Below are positions 39,906 to 49,011 of a DNA stretch of 53,278 bases, piece by piece. Position 1 is the stretch's first letter. Each line of letters begins with the position of its first letter. The stretch lies in the NCBI GenBank assembly GCA_022784505.1, contig JALFUQ010000067.1, positions 1 through 53,278 on the forward strand, given 5' to 3'. The position numbers and the translations under genes are program-made. The DNA is from Bacillota bacterium. GTDB taxonomy: Bacteria; Bacillota; Clostridia; Oscillospirales; Oscillospiraceae. The notes under the pieces are model-generated. The model saw only the letters and a list, made by a program, of their open reading frames with translations, did no database searches and was not told the origin of the DNA.

Positions 39906-41288
39906 ATGAAAAAAGTTCAATTCACCGAGACCGTACTGCGTGACGCAAACCAGTCGCTTATCGCCACGAGACTTTCCTATGACAAATTTGAGTCCATCCT
40001 TGACAGGATAGACAAGGCGGGATTTTATTCCGTGGAGTGCTGGGGCGGCGCGACATTCGATGTCTGTCTGCGGTACCTGAACGAGGACCCGTGGGAGCGC
40101 CTGCGCAAAATACGCGCAAAAATGCCGAACACGAAGCTGCAAATGCTGCTGCGCGGGCAGAACATCCTCGGCTACAAGCACTATCCGGACGATATCGTGC
40201 GCCGCTTTGTCCGCTGCTCAGTCAAAAACGGCATCGACATCATCCGCACATTTGACGCACTCAACGACCCGACGAACCTCAAGGTTGCCATTGAGGAGAC
40301 AGTCAAGCAGGGTGCGGAGGCTTCCGGTGCTATCTCCTACACCACGAGTCCCGTACACACCATCGATAAATACGTTGAGCTCGTGCGTGAGCTCAAGCAA
40401 ATGGGCGTAAGCTCTATCTGCATCAAGGACATGGCAGGCATCATGAGTCCCAAGAGCGCATATGATCTCGTTTCCGGCATAAAGGACGCAGTCGACCTGC
40501 CGGTCGTCGTCCACACGCACTCGACGACGGGTCTTGCGTTCATGACATATCTCAAGGCCGTCGAGGCCGGTGCGGATGTTATCGACACCGCCATCTCGCC
40601 GTTTTCCGGCGGCACCTCGCAGCCTGCGACCGAGACGCTCAATTACACGCTCAAGGAGCTCGGCTATGAGACAGGTCTTGACGACAATATCCTCATCGAA
40701 ATGGCGGATTTCTTTAAACCGATACGCAACGAATATCTCGCCGACGGCACGCTGAACCCTATTTCCATGTCCACCGACACGCAGTGCCTTAACTATCAGA
40801 TACCCGGCGGCATGCTGTCGAACCTCTTGAGCCAGCTTAAAATGATGAACGCGCTCGACCGCTTCGACGAAGCGCTTGCCGAAACGCCCCGTGTGCGCAA
40901 GGACATGGGCTATCCCCCGCTGGTCACGCCCACGAGCCAGATAATCGGCTCGCAGGCGGTGCAGAATGTGCTTGCCGGTGAGCGGTACAAAAATGTCGGT
41001 GCCGAGCTCAGGGCATACTGTCTCGGTGAATACGGCAAGACCCCCGCACCCATCGACGAGGCCGTCCGTGCCAAGATATTAAACGGCCAAAAGCCCATTG
41101 AGGGGCGCTATGCCGACACGCTGCCGACCGATGTTTACGAAAAGGCTGTCGAGCATTTAGGCGATAACGCCCGCTGCGAGGAGGATGTCCTCAGCTACAT
41201 TGCCTTCCCGCAGGTCGCCGAAAAGTTCTTCGAAAAGCGCCGCGAACGCGAGGAGAAGACCGTGCGTTACACCATCACTGAGGCGTAA
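39906..41288 (+). CDS. oadA: oxaloacetate decarboxylase carboxyltransferase subunit alpha
   Basis: A 460-aa 5S-type carboxyltransferase. Metal-binding TVLRDANQSLIATRL at the N-terminus, ECWGGATFDVCLRYL, catalytic Lys174 in CIKDMAGIMSP and HTHSTTG mark the pyruvate/oxaloacetate class. It transfers the carboxyl of oxaloacetate to biotin. The C-terminal biotinyl domain of classical OadA is missing and is encoded separately at 41623. The operon continues with gamma-like, biotin carrier and beta subunits. Confidence 0.93.
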   Translation: MKKVQFTETVLRDANQSLIATRLSYDKFESILDRIDKAGFYSVECWGGATFDVCLRYLNEDPWERLRKIRAKMPNTKLQMLLRGQNILGYKHYPDDIVRRFVRCSVKNGIDIIRTFDALNDPTNLKVAIEETVKQGAEASGAISYTTSPVHTIDKYVELVRELKQMGVSSICIKDMAGIMSPKSAYDLVSGIKDAVDLPVVVHTHSTTGLAFMTYLKAVEAGADVIDTAISPFSGGTSQPATETLNYTLKELGYETGLDDNILIEMADFFKPIRNEYLADGTLNPISMSTDTQCLNYQIPGGMLSNLLSQLKMMNALDRFDEALAETPRVRKDMGYPPLVTPTSQIIGSQAVQNVLAGERYKNVGAELRAYCLGEYGKTPAPIDEAVRAKILNGQKPIEGRYADTLPTDVYEKAVEHLGDNARCEEDVLSYIAFPQVAEKFFEKRREREEKTVRYTITEA

Positions 41289-41300
41289 GGAGGCAGCAAT

Positions 41301-41633
41301 ATGAACGATCTTATCAACATGTCGATCGGCGATGCCGGTCTGACGGCCGTTTTGGGCTATCTCGTTGTATTTCTCGGCCTTGTGCTTTTGATGTGCGTCG
41401 TGATGCTCGTCGGCAAGGTCATGAAAAATGAAGCCAAACCCACACCTGCCCCTGCACCCACGCCTGAAAAGGCTCCCGAGCCCGCCCCGGGAAGCGCCGG
41501 TGAGCTCAAGCTATACGACACCGACCCGAGGGACGCAGCGATGATAATGGCTATCGTTGCCGACAGCTTGGGCAAGCCCCTGAACGAACTCCGCTTTATT
41601 TCCATCAAGGAGGTCAAGGACGATGAAGTATAA
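41301..41633 (+). CDS. decarboxylase Na+ pump gamma-like subunit
   Basis: A 110-aa protein: short periplasmic start, one membrane helix (LGYLVVFLGLVLLMCVVMLVG, residues about 18-39; quoted as 20 residues from GYLV), a Pro/Ala linker and a cytosolic end. This is the OadG layout, which anchors alpha to beta and may bind Zn. Overlaps the carrier gene by 11 nt. Confidence 0.82.
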   Translation: MNDLINMSIGDAGLTAVLGYLVVFLGLVLLMCVVMLVGKVMKNEAKPTPAPAPTPEKAPEPAPGSAGELKLYDTDPRDAAMIMAIVADSLGKPLNELRFISIKEVKDDEV

Positions 41634-42009
41634 GGTCACTTTGAATAACAGGACATATGAGGTTGAGGTTGAGGCCGGACAGGCCATGCTCGTTGACGAG
41701 TACGAGGCATACGCCCCTGCTCCCGCCGCAGCCCCTGCACCCGCCCCTGCTGCTCCCGCTGCCGCACCGGCAGCAGCCTCTCCCGCACTTGCAGCCGGCG
41801 AGGTCGTCAAAAGCCCCATGCCAGGCAACATCTTAAAGATAAACGTCACCGTCGGACAAAAGGTCAACGAGGGCGACACTCTGCTCGTTCTGGAAGCCAT
41901 GAAGATGGAAAACGAGGTCGCCGCGCCGAGAAGCGGCACGGTGGCGCAGATAATCGTATCCAAAGGTGCGGTCGTTGAGACCGGCGCGCCGCTCGTTGTG
42001 ATCTCATGA
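41623..42009 (+). CDS. biotin carboxyl carrier protein of the decarboxylase
   Basis: A 128-aa protein with a short beta N-terminus, a flexible Ala/Pro linker (residues about 30-58) and a biotinyl domain. Biotinylation site is Lys94 in EAMKMENEV. It shuttles carboxyl-biotin from alpha to the membrane beta subunit. Stands in for the fused C-terminal domain of classical OadA. Confidence 0.94.
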   Translation: MKYKVTLNNRTYEVEVEAGQAMLVDEYEAYAPAPAAAPAPAPAAPAAAPAAASPALAAGEVVKSPMPGNILKINVTVGQKVNEGDTLLVLEAMKMENEVAAPRSGTVAQIIVSKGAVVETGAPLVVIS

Positions 42010-42021
42010 AGGAGGCTGCGG

Positions 42022-43245
42022 ATGAACATTCTCGATTCGCTGCAAAAGCTCGTGCTTGAGTCGGGCTTCGCCTCCTTTTTCGCGACCGACGGCGGCTGGA
42101 AGAATCTCGTCATGATACTCATCGCCTTTGTGCTGCTGTACCTCGGCATCGCGAAAAAATACGAGCCGCTTTTGCTGTGCGGCATTGCCTTCGGCTGCCT
42201 TTTGTCAAATCTCAGCTACTTTGTCGGGCAGGGCGACAATGCCTTGTACCACCCTGAGCTGTGGGCGCAGTTCATTGATGAGACAAGCCCCTATTATCAC
42301 AGCTACGGCCACATAATGAGTAACGCCGGGCTCCTGGACTTTTTCTACATCGGCGTTAAGGCCGGTATCTATCCCTCGCTCATATTCCTCGGTGTCGGCG
42401 CAATGACCGACTTCGGTCCGCTGCTGGCTAACCCCAAAAGTCTGCTTTTGGGTGCAGCGGCGCAGCTGGGCGTGTTTCTGGCATTCTTCCTTGCCGTTTG
42501 CATCGGTTTTACAGGCCCCGAGGCTGCCTCTATCGGCATCATCGGCGGCGCTGACGGCCCGACGGCAATATTTACCGCCACCCGCCTTGCCCCGCAGCTA
42601 TTAGGCCCGATAGCGATCGCAGCCTACTCATACATGGCGCTCATCCCGATGATACAGCCGCCGCTCATGAAGCTTCTGACGACAGAGGAGATGCGCAAGG
42701 TCAAGATGGAGCAGACCCGCGAGGTCTCAAAAAAGGAGAAGATCATCTTCCCCATCGTCGTTGCGACATTCGTTATCCTGCTTCTGCCCTCGACGGCACC
42801 ACTCATTGGCTGCCTCATGCTCGGAAACCTCTTCCGTGAGTGCGGCGTGACGGACAGGCTTTCCGATACTGCGCAAAATGCGCTCATGAATATTGTGACC
42901 ATTTTCCTCGCCACCTCCGTGGGCGCAACGATGGTCGCACAGAGCTTCCTTGACTGGAGCACGCTGAAAATTATTGCACTCGGTCTTGTATCGTTCATGA
43001 TATCCACGACCGGCGGACTTCTCGGCGGCAGGGTCATGTACCGTCTGTCCGGCGGCAAGATCAATCCCCTCATCGGCTCGGCAGGTGTTTCCGCCGTCCC
43101 GATGGCAGCCCGTGTCTCGCAGGATGTTGCCCGCAGAAGCAACAAAAACAACTACCTGCTCATGCACGCAATGGGTCCGAATGTCGCAGGCGTTATCGGC
43201 TCGGCAATAGCCGCCGGCTTCCTGCTCTCGGTTTTCGGAGGCTGA
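42022..43245 (+). CDS. oadB: Na+-translocating decarboxylase beta subunit
   Basis: A 407-aa polytopic membrane protein that couples carboxybiotin decarboxylation to Na+ export. Contains the signature GIIGGADGPTAIFTATRLA (near 173) and FLATSVGATMVAQSFL, with GSAGVSAVPMAARVSQ near 352; these hold the expected Na+-site residues. GGAGG lies 7 nt 5' of ATG. The operon ends at 43257-43288. Confidence 0.95.
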   Translation: MNILDSLQKLVLESGFASFFATDGGWKNLVMILIAFVLLYLGIAKKYEPLLLCGIAFGCLLSNLSYFVGQGDNALYHPELWAQFIDETSPYYHSYGHIMSNAGLLDFFYIGVKAGIYPSLIFLGVGAMTDFGPLLANPKSLLLGAAAQLGVFLAFFLAVCIGFTGPEAASIGIIGGADGPTAIFTATRLAPQLLGPIAIAAYSYMALIPMIQPPLMKLLTTEEMRKVKMEQTREVSKKEKIIFPIVVATFVILLLPSTAPLIGCLMLGNLFRECGVTDRLSDTAQNALMNIVTIFLATSVGATMVAQSFLDWSTLKIIALGLVSFMISTTGGLLGGRVMYRLSGGKINPLIGSAGVSAVPMAARVSQDVARRSNKNNYLLMHAMGPNVAGVIGSAIAAGFLLSVFGG

Positions 43246-43256
43246 TAAAAAGCGCA

Positions 43257-43288
43257 AAAAATCCCGTTCCGAACGGAACGGGATTTTT
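43257..43288. terminator. bidirectional terminator between oadB and rny
   Basis: Fourteen-bp stem AAAAATCCCGTTCC, loop GAAC, T tract on both strands. Confidence 0.95.
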
Positions 43289-43298
43289 GTTGTTTATA

Positions 43299-44840
43299 TT
43301 ACTTTGCGTACTCAACGGCCTTGGTCTCACGCAGAACATGAACCTTGATCTGGCCGGGATAGGTGAGCTCTTCCTCGATCTTCTTTGCGATGTCACGAGC
43401 AAGCAGCACCATCTTATCCTCGGGCACCTCCTCGGGCTTAACCATGACACGAATCTCACGGCCGGCCTGAATTGCATAGCTGCCTGCGATACCGGGGAAG
43501 CTCTTGGATATCTCCTCAAGCTTTTCAAGACGCTTGACATAGTTCTCAATGTTCTCTCGTCTTGCGCCGGGGCGGGATGCGCTGATAGCGTCGGCTGCCT
43601 GAACGATGCAGGCAACAACCGTGTGCGGCTCAACATCGCCGTGGTGGGCTTCAATAGCGTGGATGACCGCTTCGCTTTCTTTGTACTTCTTGCAAATCTC
43701 AACGCCGATGGTGACATGGCTGCCCTCGACCTCGTGGTCGATAGCCTTGCCGATATCGTGCAGGAGACCGGCGCGCTTTGCGGTGGTGACATCAACGCCG
43801 AGCTCGGCAGCGATAAGGCCGGAGATGTGCGACACCTCGATGGAGTGGTTGAGCACATTCTGACCGTAGCTGGTGCGGTATCTCATGCGACCGAGAAGCT
43901 TGATAAGCTCCTGATTAAGGCCGTGGATATTGGTCTCGAACACAGCTCTTTCGCCTTCGGCCTTGATGGTGGCGTTGACCTCCTTCTGAGCCTTGGCGAC
44001 CATTTCCTCAATGCGGGCGGGATGGATCCTGCCGTCGGCAATGAGCTTTTCAAGTGCGATACGGGCGACCTCACGGCGAACGGGGTCAAAGCTGGAAACA
44101 GTGATGGCCTCGGGGGTGTCGTCGATGATGAGATCGCAGCCGGTAAGAGTTTCGATGCTGCGGATGTTGCGGCCCTCGCGGCCGATGATGCGTCCCTTCA
44201 TCTCGTCGTTGGGGAGAGGTACGACGGAGACGGTGACTTCGCTTGCATGGTCGGCGGCGCAGCGCTGGATGGCAGTGACGATGATCTCTCTTGCACGCTC
44301 ATCGGCTTCTTCCTTGTACTGAGCCTCGATCTCCTTGACCTTGACGGCCATTTCATGCGTAACTTCGTCTTTCAGGGCATTGATGAGGTAGTTTTTAGCC
44401 TCCTCAACGGTGTAGCCCGAAACCTTTTCGAGCATTTCGAGCTGGCTTTTCTTGATGAGTGCTATCTCAGCCTGCTGAGCCTCGACGGCGGATATCTTCT
44501 GCGCCAAGGATTCGTTCTTGCGTTCGAGAGAATCGGTCTTTCGGTCAAGATTTTCTTCCTTCTGCTGAAGTCTTCTTTCCTGCTTCTGCAGGTCGGCACG
44601 GCGTGCCTTTTCTTCCCGCTCATACTCCGAGCGGCTTTTGTGTATTTCTTCCTTTGCCTCGACGAGAGCCTCACGCTTTTTGCTCTCGGCGTTTTTTATG
44701 GCGTCATTTATAATTCGCTTTGCTTCATTCTCTGCGCTCATTATCTCGCGCTCGGCGACCTTTTTGCGGTAGGTCACGCCTAAAAAGAATGCAACTGCAA
44801 ATGCTACGATAATTAAAACGATAGCTAACCATAATTTCAT
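43299..44840 (-). CDS. rny: ribonuclease Y
   Basis: A 513-aa membrane-tethered endoribonuclease that starts mRNA decay. N-terminal helix ([18 protein letters not shown]), long coiled coil (about residues 35-190), KH domain ([19 protein letters not shown]) and HD domain ([20 protein letters not shown]). I prefer ATG 44840 (MKLWL). ATG 44861 overlaps the GGAGGTG site and has none of its own; the gap of 14 nt from GGAGG to 44840 is a little long. Has a long structured leader. Confidence 0.95.
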   Translation of the reverse strand: MKLWLAIVLIIVAFAVAFFLGVTYRKKVAEREIMSAENEAKRIINDAIKNAESKKREALVEAKEEIHKSRSEYEREEKARRADLQKQERRLQQKEENLDRKTDSLERKNESLAQKISAVEAQQAEIALIKKSQLEMLEKVSGYTVEEAKNYLINALKDEVTHEMAVKVKEIEAQYKEEADERAREIIVTAIQRCAADHASEVTVSVVPLPNDEMKGRIIGREGRNIRSIETLTGCDLIIDDTPEAITVSSFDPVRREVARIALEKLIADGRIHPARIEEMVAKAQKEVNATIKAEGERAVFETNIHGLNQELIKLLGRMRYRTSYGQNVLNHSIEVSHISGLIAAELGVDVTTAKRAGLLHDIGKAIDHEVEGSHVTIGVEICKKYKESEAVIHAIEAHHGDVEPHTVVACIVQAADAISASRPGARRENIENYVKRLEKLEEISKSFPGIAGSYAIQAGREIRVMVKPEEVPEDKMVLLARDIAKKIEEELTYPGQIKVHVLRETKAVEYAK

Positions 44841-44994
44841 AGAAAGTAAACACACCTCCATTCTTTTAGAATTTTGCGGTGGTTTGTAGTGCTGTGGTAA
44901 AATCTAAGGCAAGACGGACCATCAAGCGAATCCGTCCGTAGAATTGAAAACTAATATCTAATGGCTGCCTCCCCAAGGCATCCTAAATATTATC
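44841..44994 (-). promoter_or_regulatory. structured 5' leader of rny
   Basis: About 154 nt lie between the predicted start of transcription and the ATG. ACGGAC (44939-44934, minus) pairs with GTCCGT (44919-44914), and GCCT/AGGC form a second small hairpin near 44975. No T-box or known riboswitch core was recognised. Could support autoregulation by RNase Y. Confidence 0.5.
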
Positions 44995-45000
44995 CGATTT

Positions 45001-45029
45001 ATTTTATCCCGATTATGGTATTATGTCAA
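45001..45029 (-). promoter_or_regulatory. promoter of rny
   Basis: Minus strand TTGACA, 17-nt spacer, TAAAAT. Confidence 0.82.
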
Positions 45030-45049
45030 GTATTCATGCCGTTTGACTA

Positions 45050-45078
45050 TTGAAAAAATTGAAATATTGGGTTAAAAT
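45050..45078 (+). promoter_or_regulatory. promoter of the O-mannosyltransferase gene
   Basis: TTGAAA, 17-nt spacer, TAAAAT; a second -10-like TATAAT lies at about 45084-45089. Confidence 0.55.
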
Positions 45079-45117
45079 CCATATATAATGCTTTGTTTTT
45101 AAAAGGAGGCGGCGGTT

Positions 45118-46884
45118 CTGAACGGTATAACTCTTGTTTTCCCCATCATTACGGTGCTGTTTATCCTGCTGTTTTACATCGGCTGTCCCGCTCCGAAAAC
45201 GGCGGATCTAAGTTCAGATGCCGGCCGCAGCTTCACCCGCCGCGATGCGCTCGCGCTCGGACTTATTTTAATAATATACTCTGCCGTTGCGTTTTATAAT
45301 CTCGGCGACACAAAAGCTCCCCAGAGCTTTCATCATTTTGAGGCCGGAGAGAGCGTGGAGCTCGACCTTGGGCGTGAGCAGACGGTGTCCTCCCTCATGC
45401 TCTACACCGGCCTTAATACCGGCTCGTACACCGTGGAATATTCGCATGACGGCGAGTATTGGTACACGGCAGCCACAGTTGAGCAAAATTACGCCGCGTT
45501 GTTCAAGTGGGTAAGCGCCGAATTTTCCGACGGCGTGGATGCCGACACCAGATACATTCGCCTGACCGCCGACAGGGAGCTATTCCTCGGCGAGGTCGCC
45601 GTGAAGGCCGCGAACGGTTCGCTCATCGAGTGCACGACCACGGCCACCGAGCTATTTGACGAGCAGAGCATCGTGCCCGATTACCAGTATTATCTCAACA
45701 GCACATATTTTGACGAGATATACCACGCAAGAACGGCTTACGAGCACATCCAGGGCGTGAACCCCTACGAGATATCCCATCCCCCGCTCGGCAAGCTCAT
45801 CATCGCCTTCGGCATCAAGCTTTTCGGCATGACCCCGTTCGGCTGGCGCTTTTCCGGTGTGCTGTTCGGCGTTGGAATGCTGCCCGTTTTGTATGTGTTT
45901 TTAAAGAAAATGTTCGGCGGTTTTGCCGTTCCGGCCTGCGGCACTGCAATATTTGCCTTTGACTTCATGCACTTCACGCAGACGCGCATCGCAACGATAG
46001 ACACCTACGCCGTGTTCTTCATTCTGCTCATGTACCTGTTCATGTACCTGTATGTAAACGGCGGCAGGCTGCGGCATCTGGCGCTTTCGGGCGTGTTCTT
46101 CGGCATCGGCGTTGCCTGCAAGTGGACATGTCTGTACGCCGGTGCGGGCCTTGCGGTCATTTGGCTCATCCACTGGATACGCAGGCTCAAGGACGGCTGC
46201 GGTGCAAGGCGTTTTATCAAAAACTGTCTGTTCTGCCTCGTGTTTTTCGTAGTCATCCCCTGCTTGGTCTACTATGTCAGCTACTTCGCCTACGGCACGG
46301 CAAAGGGCATGCACGGCGTTGGCATGTTCTTTACAAAGGAATATGCCGACATTGTCATAGAGAACCAAAAGTTCATGTTCACCTACCACTCGGGCGTGCA
46401 CTCGGAGCATCCCTACTCCTCACGCTGGTACCAGTGGGTGCTCGATATCAGGCCGATACTGTACTATCTATTGTACTTTAACGACGGCACCCGCTCCTCC
46501 TTCGGCGCATTTTTAAACCCCGTGCTGTGCTGGGCCGGGCTTGTCGCCATCGTCATATGCGCATACCTCGCCGTAAAGCGCCGTGACAAGGTCTCGGCGT
46601 TCATCGTCATCGGCTACCTTGCGCAGCTGCTGCCGTGGGTGTTCATCACCCGCACAACCTTTGAGTACCACTATTTTCCCTCGGCAGTGTTCCTGACGCT
46701 TGCCGTGTGCCGCATATTCTCGCTCATGCGCACGGAAACGAAGTATTGGAAGGCTAATGTCTACGGACTCACGGCGCTGGCTATCATCCTCTTTGCGGTG
46801 TTTTACCCCGTTTTGTCCGGGCAGCCGGTAAACTCGGAGCTCGCGACGCGGCTGTTAAAGTGGATACCCAGCTGGCCGTTTTAA
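45118..46884 (+). CDS. protein O-mannosyltransferase family (GT39) with discoidin-like insert
   Basis: A polytopic GT-C glycosyltransferase that uses a polyprenyl-phosphate sugar to glycosylate secreted proteins. Catalytic Asp-Glu in STYFDEIYHARTAYEHIQG and the motif ISHPPLGKLIIAFG are typical of PMT. Between the second membrane helix and the catalytic loop, residues about 60-170 are beta-rich (ESVELDLGREQTVSSLMLYT, YTVEYSHDGEYWYTA, TRYIRLTADRELFLGEVAVK), like an F5/8 type C (discoidin) module. I start it at CTG 45118, 8 nt after AAAAGGAGG, giving an N-terminal NGITLVFPIITVLFILLFYI helix; the first conventional codon is GTG 45154, with no site. About 588 aa from CTG. Confidence 0.85.
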   Translation: MNGITLVFPIITVLFILLFYIGCPAPKTADLSSDAGRSFTRRDALALGLILIIYSAVAFYNLGDTKAPQSFHHFEAGESVELDLGREQTVSSLMLYTGLNTGSYTVEYSHDGEYWYTAATVEQNYAALFKWVSAEFSDGVDADTRYIRLTADRELFLGEVAVKAANGSLIECTTTATELFDEQSIVPDYQYYLNSTYFDEIYHARTAYEHIQGVNPYEISHPPLGKLIIAFGIKLFGMTPFGWRFSGVLFGVGMLPVLYVFLKKMFGGFAVPACGTAIFAFDFMHFTQTRIATIDTYAVFFILLMYLFMYLYVNGGRLRHLALSGVFFGIGVACKWTCLYAGAGLAVIWLIHWIRRLKDGCGARRFIKNCLFCLVFFVVIPCLVYYVSYFAYGTAKGMHGVGMFFTKEYADIVIENQKFMFTYHSGVHSEHPYSSRWYQWVLDIRPILYYLLYFNDGTRSSFGAFLNPVLCWAGLVAIVICAYLAVKRRDKVSAFIVIGYLAQLLPWVFITRTTFEYHYFPSAVFLTLAVCRIFSLMRTETKYWKANVYGLTALAIILFAVFYPVLSGQPVNSELATRLLKWIPSWPF

Positions 46885-46887
46885 ATA

Positions 46888-46916
46888 TTGTATTTTAATG
46901 TTGAGTATTGTATAAT
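46888..46916 (+). promoter_or_regulatory. promoter of rpiB
   Basis: TTGTAT, 17-nt spacer, TATAAT; 35 nt before the ATG. Confidence 0.75.
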
Positions 46917-46951
46917 TATATGAATAAAATAGTTTTTTGGAGGTTTGACTC

Positions 46952-47380
46952 ATGATTGCACTCGGTTCTGACCACGGCGGCTTCGCACTCAAGCAGGAGG
47001 TCATAAAGCACCTTGAAGCCCGCGGCCTTGAATATAAAGATTACGGCACCTACTCCGACGCAAGCTGCGACTACCCCGTTTACGGCAAGGCTGTCGCGCA
47101 CGCAGTTGCAGACGGCGAATGCGAAAAGGGCATCATCATCTGCGGCACCGGCATCGGCATCTCCATCACCGCGAACAAAGTCCCCGGTGTGCGCGCCGCT
47201 CTGTGCGGCGACTGCTTCTCGGCCGAGATGACAAGGCTGCACAATGACGCAAATATCCTCGCCATGGGCGCAAGGGTCGTCGGCCCCGGACTTGCCCTCA
47301 AGATCGTCGATACCTTTCTTGACACTCCCTTCTCCGGTGACGAGCGCCATATCCGCCGCATCAACATGATAGAGGATTGA
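46952..47380 (+). CDS. rpiB: ribose-5-phosphate isomerase B
   Basis: A 142-aa enzyme interconverting ribose-5- and ribulose-5-phosphate. Signature MIALGSDHGGFALKQEVIKH, catalytic Cys in IICGTGIGISITANK, and HNDANILAMGARVVG. GGAGG 10 nt 5' of ATG. Followed after 6 nt by a TTG-started gene. Confidence 0.95.
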   Translation: MIALGSDHGGFALKQEVIKHLEARGLEYKDYGTYSDASCDYPVYGKAVAHAVADGECEKGIIICGTGIGISITANKVPGVRAALCGDCFSAEMTRLHNDANILAMGARVVGPGLALKIVDTFLDTPFSGDERHIRRINMIED

Positions 47381-47386
47381 TCTAAA

Positions 47387-48490
47387 TTGCCTGGTAACAG
47401 TTCTGAATTTTACCGCGGAAAGCGCAAAAAGGCCGGCCCTGCTCTGATAGTCTCGATAGTCGTGCTGTCGCTCATCGCCTTTGTTGTGCTGCTTTTCTAC
47501 GGTCTTCAAAAGTATATAGTGGTCACGAACAGCGGCCTGCACCTGGACCTGCCGATACTTGCCGACAAGCAGACAACGCAGTCAGGCGACGACGGCACCG
47601 CCGTGCGTGAGTTTGAAACGGTCAATGCCGAGCTTATCGTCGGTGAGCCGGACTACTCCAATGTCCGTGCGACTGCCGGTGAGGGTCTTAAGGAGCTCAA
47701 GGCGGTTTTAGTCCCCGCCGATCAGATAAATGCCGACAGCGTCAACGCCTACGCCGACAGCATCGGCGACGGCAACACCCTGATGCTCGATCTCAAGACC
47801 GTTACGGGCATGCTGGTCTGGAGCTCGGAAACGGAGATTGCCAAGGGCTACGGCACGGCAGGCACCGTTGACCTCAAGCCCATCATCACCGCGCTGCATG
47901 ATAAAAACATCAAGGTCGCGGCAAGGCTGTGCTGCTTTGTTGACAACACCCTGGCCTCGAGATACAGCCAGCTTGCCCTGCACAGGAGCACGGGCGAGGC
48001 GTTTTCCGACGACAACGGCGCGTGGCTCGACCCGTCAAACTCCATTGTGCGCGATTACATCATCTCGCTGTGCAAGGAGCTGGACGCAATGGGTGTCGAT
48101 GAGATACTCCTAAACGGCATGAGAATGCCCGAAACCGAGGGCGTGACCTACGCATATTCGAGCACCACCTCGGCCACCCCAACGCCGCAGACAGTCATCT
48201 CCGGCTTTGCGATATCCGTCACGAGAACGCTCAAGAGCATGAGCGCAAATCTCTCAGTTCAGGTCGGCAGCGACAAAGCCATGCAGTCGGTCGACGATGT
48301 GACCGGCCAAAGCGCGCAGCTGTTTTTCAAGGTGTTTGACCGCGTTTACCGCACCTCGAGTGCCGACACTGCCGAAAGCGAACAGTCGGCTGCAAAAAGC
48401 ATGGTCGAGCTCGGCAACGTGAAATACCGCTATGTCCCCATCGTCGTCGATTCCACCCCCGGCACTGCCTGCTGGATGAAGATGAACTAA
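47387..48490 (+). CDS. DUF4015-like putative glycoside hydrolase, membrane-anchored
   Basis: A 367-aa protein with one N-terminal membrane helix (about residues 18-40; ALIVSIVVLSLIAFVVLLF), a linker, and a TIM-barrel-like domain (NTLMLDLKTVTGMLVW, IKVAARLCCFVDNTLASRY, NGAWLDPSNSIVRDYIISL, GVDEILLNGMRMP) matching the DUF4015 putative glycosyl hydrolase family. The classic YP/QFDYVRFP motif is replaced by ILLNGMRMP, so activity is doubtful. Starts with TTG 47387, with AGAGGA upstream overlapping the rpiB stop. Ends at the hairpin 48491-48553. Confidence 0.75.
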   Translation: MPGNSSEFYRGKRKKAGPALIVSIVVLSLIAFVVLLFYGLQKYIVVTNSGLHLDLPILADKQTTQSGDDGTAVREFETVNAELIVGEPDYSNVRATAGEGLKELKAVLVPADQINADSVNAYADSIGDGNTLMLDLKTVTGMLVWSSETEIAKGYGTAGTVDLKPIITALHDKNIKVAARLCCFVDNTLASRYSQLALHRSTGEAFSDDNGAWLDPSNSIVRDYIISLCKELDAMGVDEILLNGMRMPETEGVTYAYSSTTSATPTPQTVISGFAISVTRTLKSMSANLSVQVGSDKAMQSVDDVTGQSAQLFFKVFDRVYRTSSADTAESEQSAAKSMVELGNVKYRYVPIVVDSTPGTACWMKMN

Positions 48491-48553
48491 AAAAAGCGAG
48501 TGGCTTTTGGGCAGATTCAGATAAGGATAATTCGCCCTTCCACTCGCTTTTTT
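48491..48553. terminator. bidirectional terminator with long loop
   Basis: Thirteen-bp arms (AAAAAGCGAGTGG and complement, 48491-48503 and 48540-48552) with an inner GGGC/GCCC pairing; T tracts on both strands. Shared with the convergent PepSY-like gene. Confidence 0.85.
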
Positions 48554-48857
48554 ATTCTTTTGTGTTCTTATCTAATATTGCTCCGCTGTATGCCTCAATT
48601 TTGTAGCTATACTCAAGGGCGAGGGTCTTGAAGCTGACCTTGTAGTACCAGCCGTCGCTGCCGTAGGATAGCTTCGAAGCGAGCTCATCAACCTGCGTTT
48701 CGTCAAAGCCCGCGTTTGTGAGCGCGACGGTCTCGGCTCTCTGCTCACCTATAAGCAGCTCGTCGTGGCGGGTCTGGTGTATAAGAAACATGACGCCGCC
48801 AATGATGAGCGCGACCAGCGCAAGGGCGATTATCGCAACTTCAACTTTTTTCTTCAT
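48552..48857 (-). CDS. small membrane-anchored PepSY-like protein
   Basis: A 101-aa protein: basic start MKKKVEVAIIALALVALIIG, one membrane helix, then a PepSY-like extracellular domain (ALTNAGFDETQVDELASKLS, GWYYKVSFKTLALEYSYKIE, AYSGAILDKNTKE). PepSY domains often inhibit extracellular peptidases. ATG 48857 preferred (GAAAGG site, promoter at 48880-48909 upstream); the longer frame crosses the promoter. Confidence 0.8.
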   Translation of the reverse strand: MKKKVEVAIIALALVALIIGGVMFLIHQTRHDELLIGEQRAETVALTNAGFDETQVDELASKLSYGSDGWYYKVSFKTLALEYSYKIEAYSGAILDKNTKE

Positions 48858-48879
48858 ACCGACCAACCTTTCTTTCGAA

Positions 48880-48909
48880 ATTATACCACAGGCGTGTATA
48901 ATGCCGCAA
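48880..48909 (-). promoter_or_regulatory. promoter of the PepSY-like gene
   Basis: Minus strand TTGCGG, 18-nt spacer, TATAAT. Confidence 0.6.
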
Positions 48910-48955
48910 GGTGCATTTTTTAGTGATTTCATACTGAAAAACCTAAAAAATTCAG

Positions 48956-48984
48956 TTGACAACATCCGTTTATTCGTCTATAAT
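48956..48984 (+). promoter_or_regulatory. consensus promoter of yceD-rpmF
   Basis: TTGACA, 17-nt spacer, TATAAT: perfect consensus. Confidence 0.9.
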
Positions 48985-49011
48985 ATTCAAGCGACTATGG
49001 AGAGGTGTGCT

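Noticed and set aside
43287..44783. 498-aa plus-strand frame opposite rny
   Set aside because: Runs across a terminator and mirrors RNase Y codons; low-complexity Leu/Asp-rich product with no family likeness.
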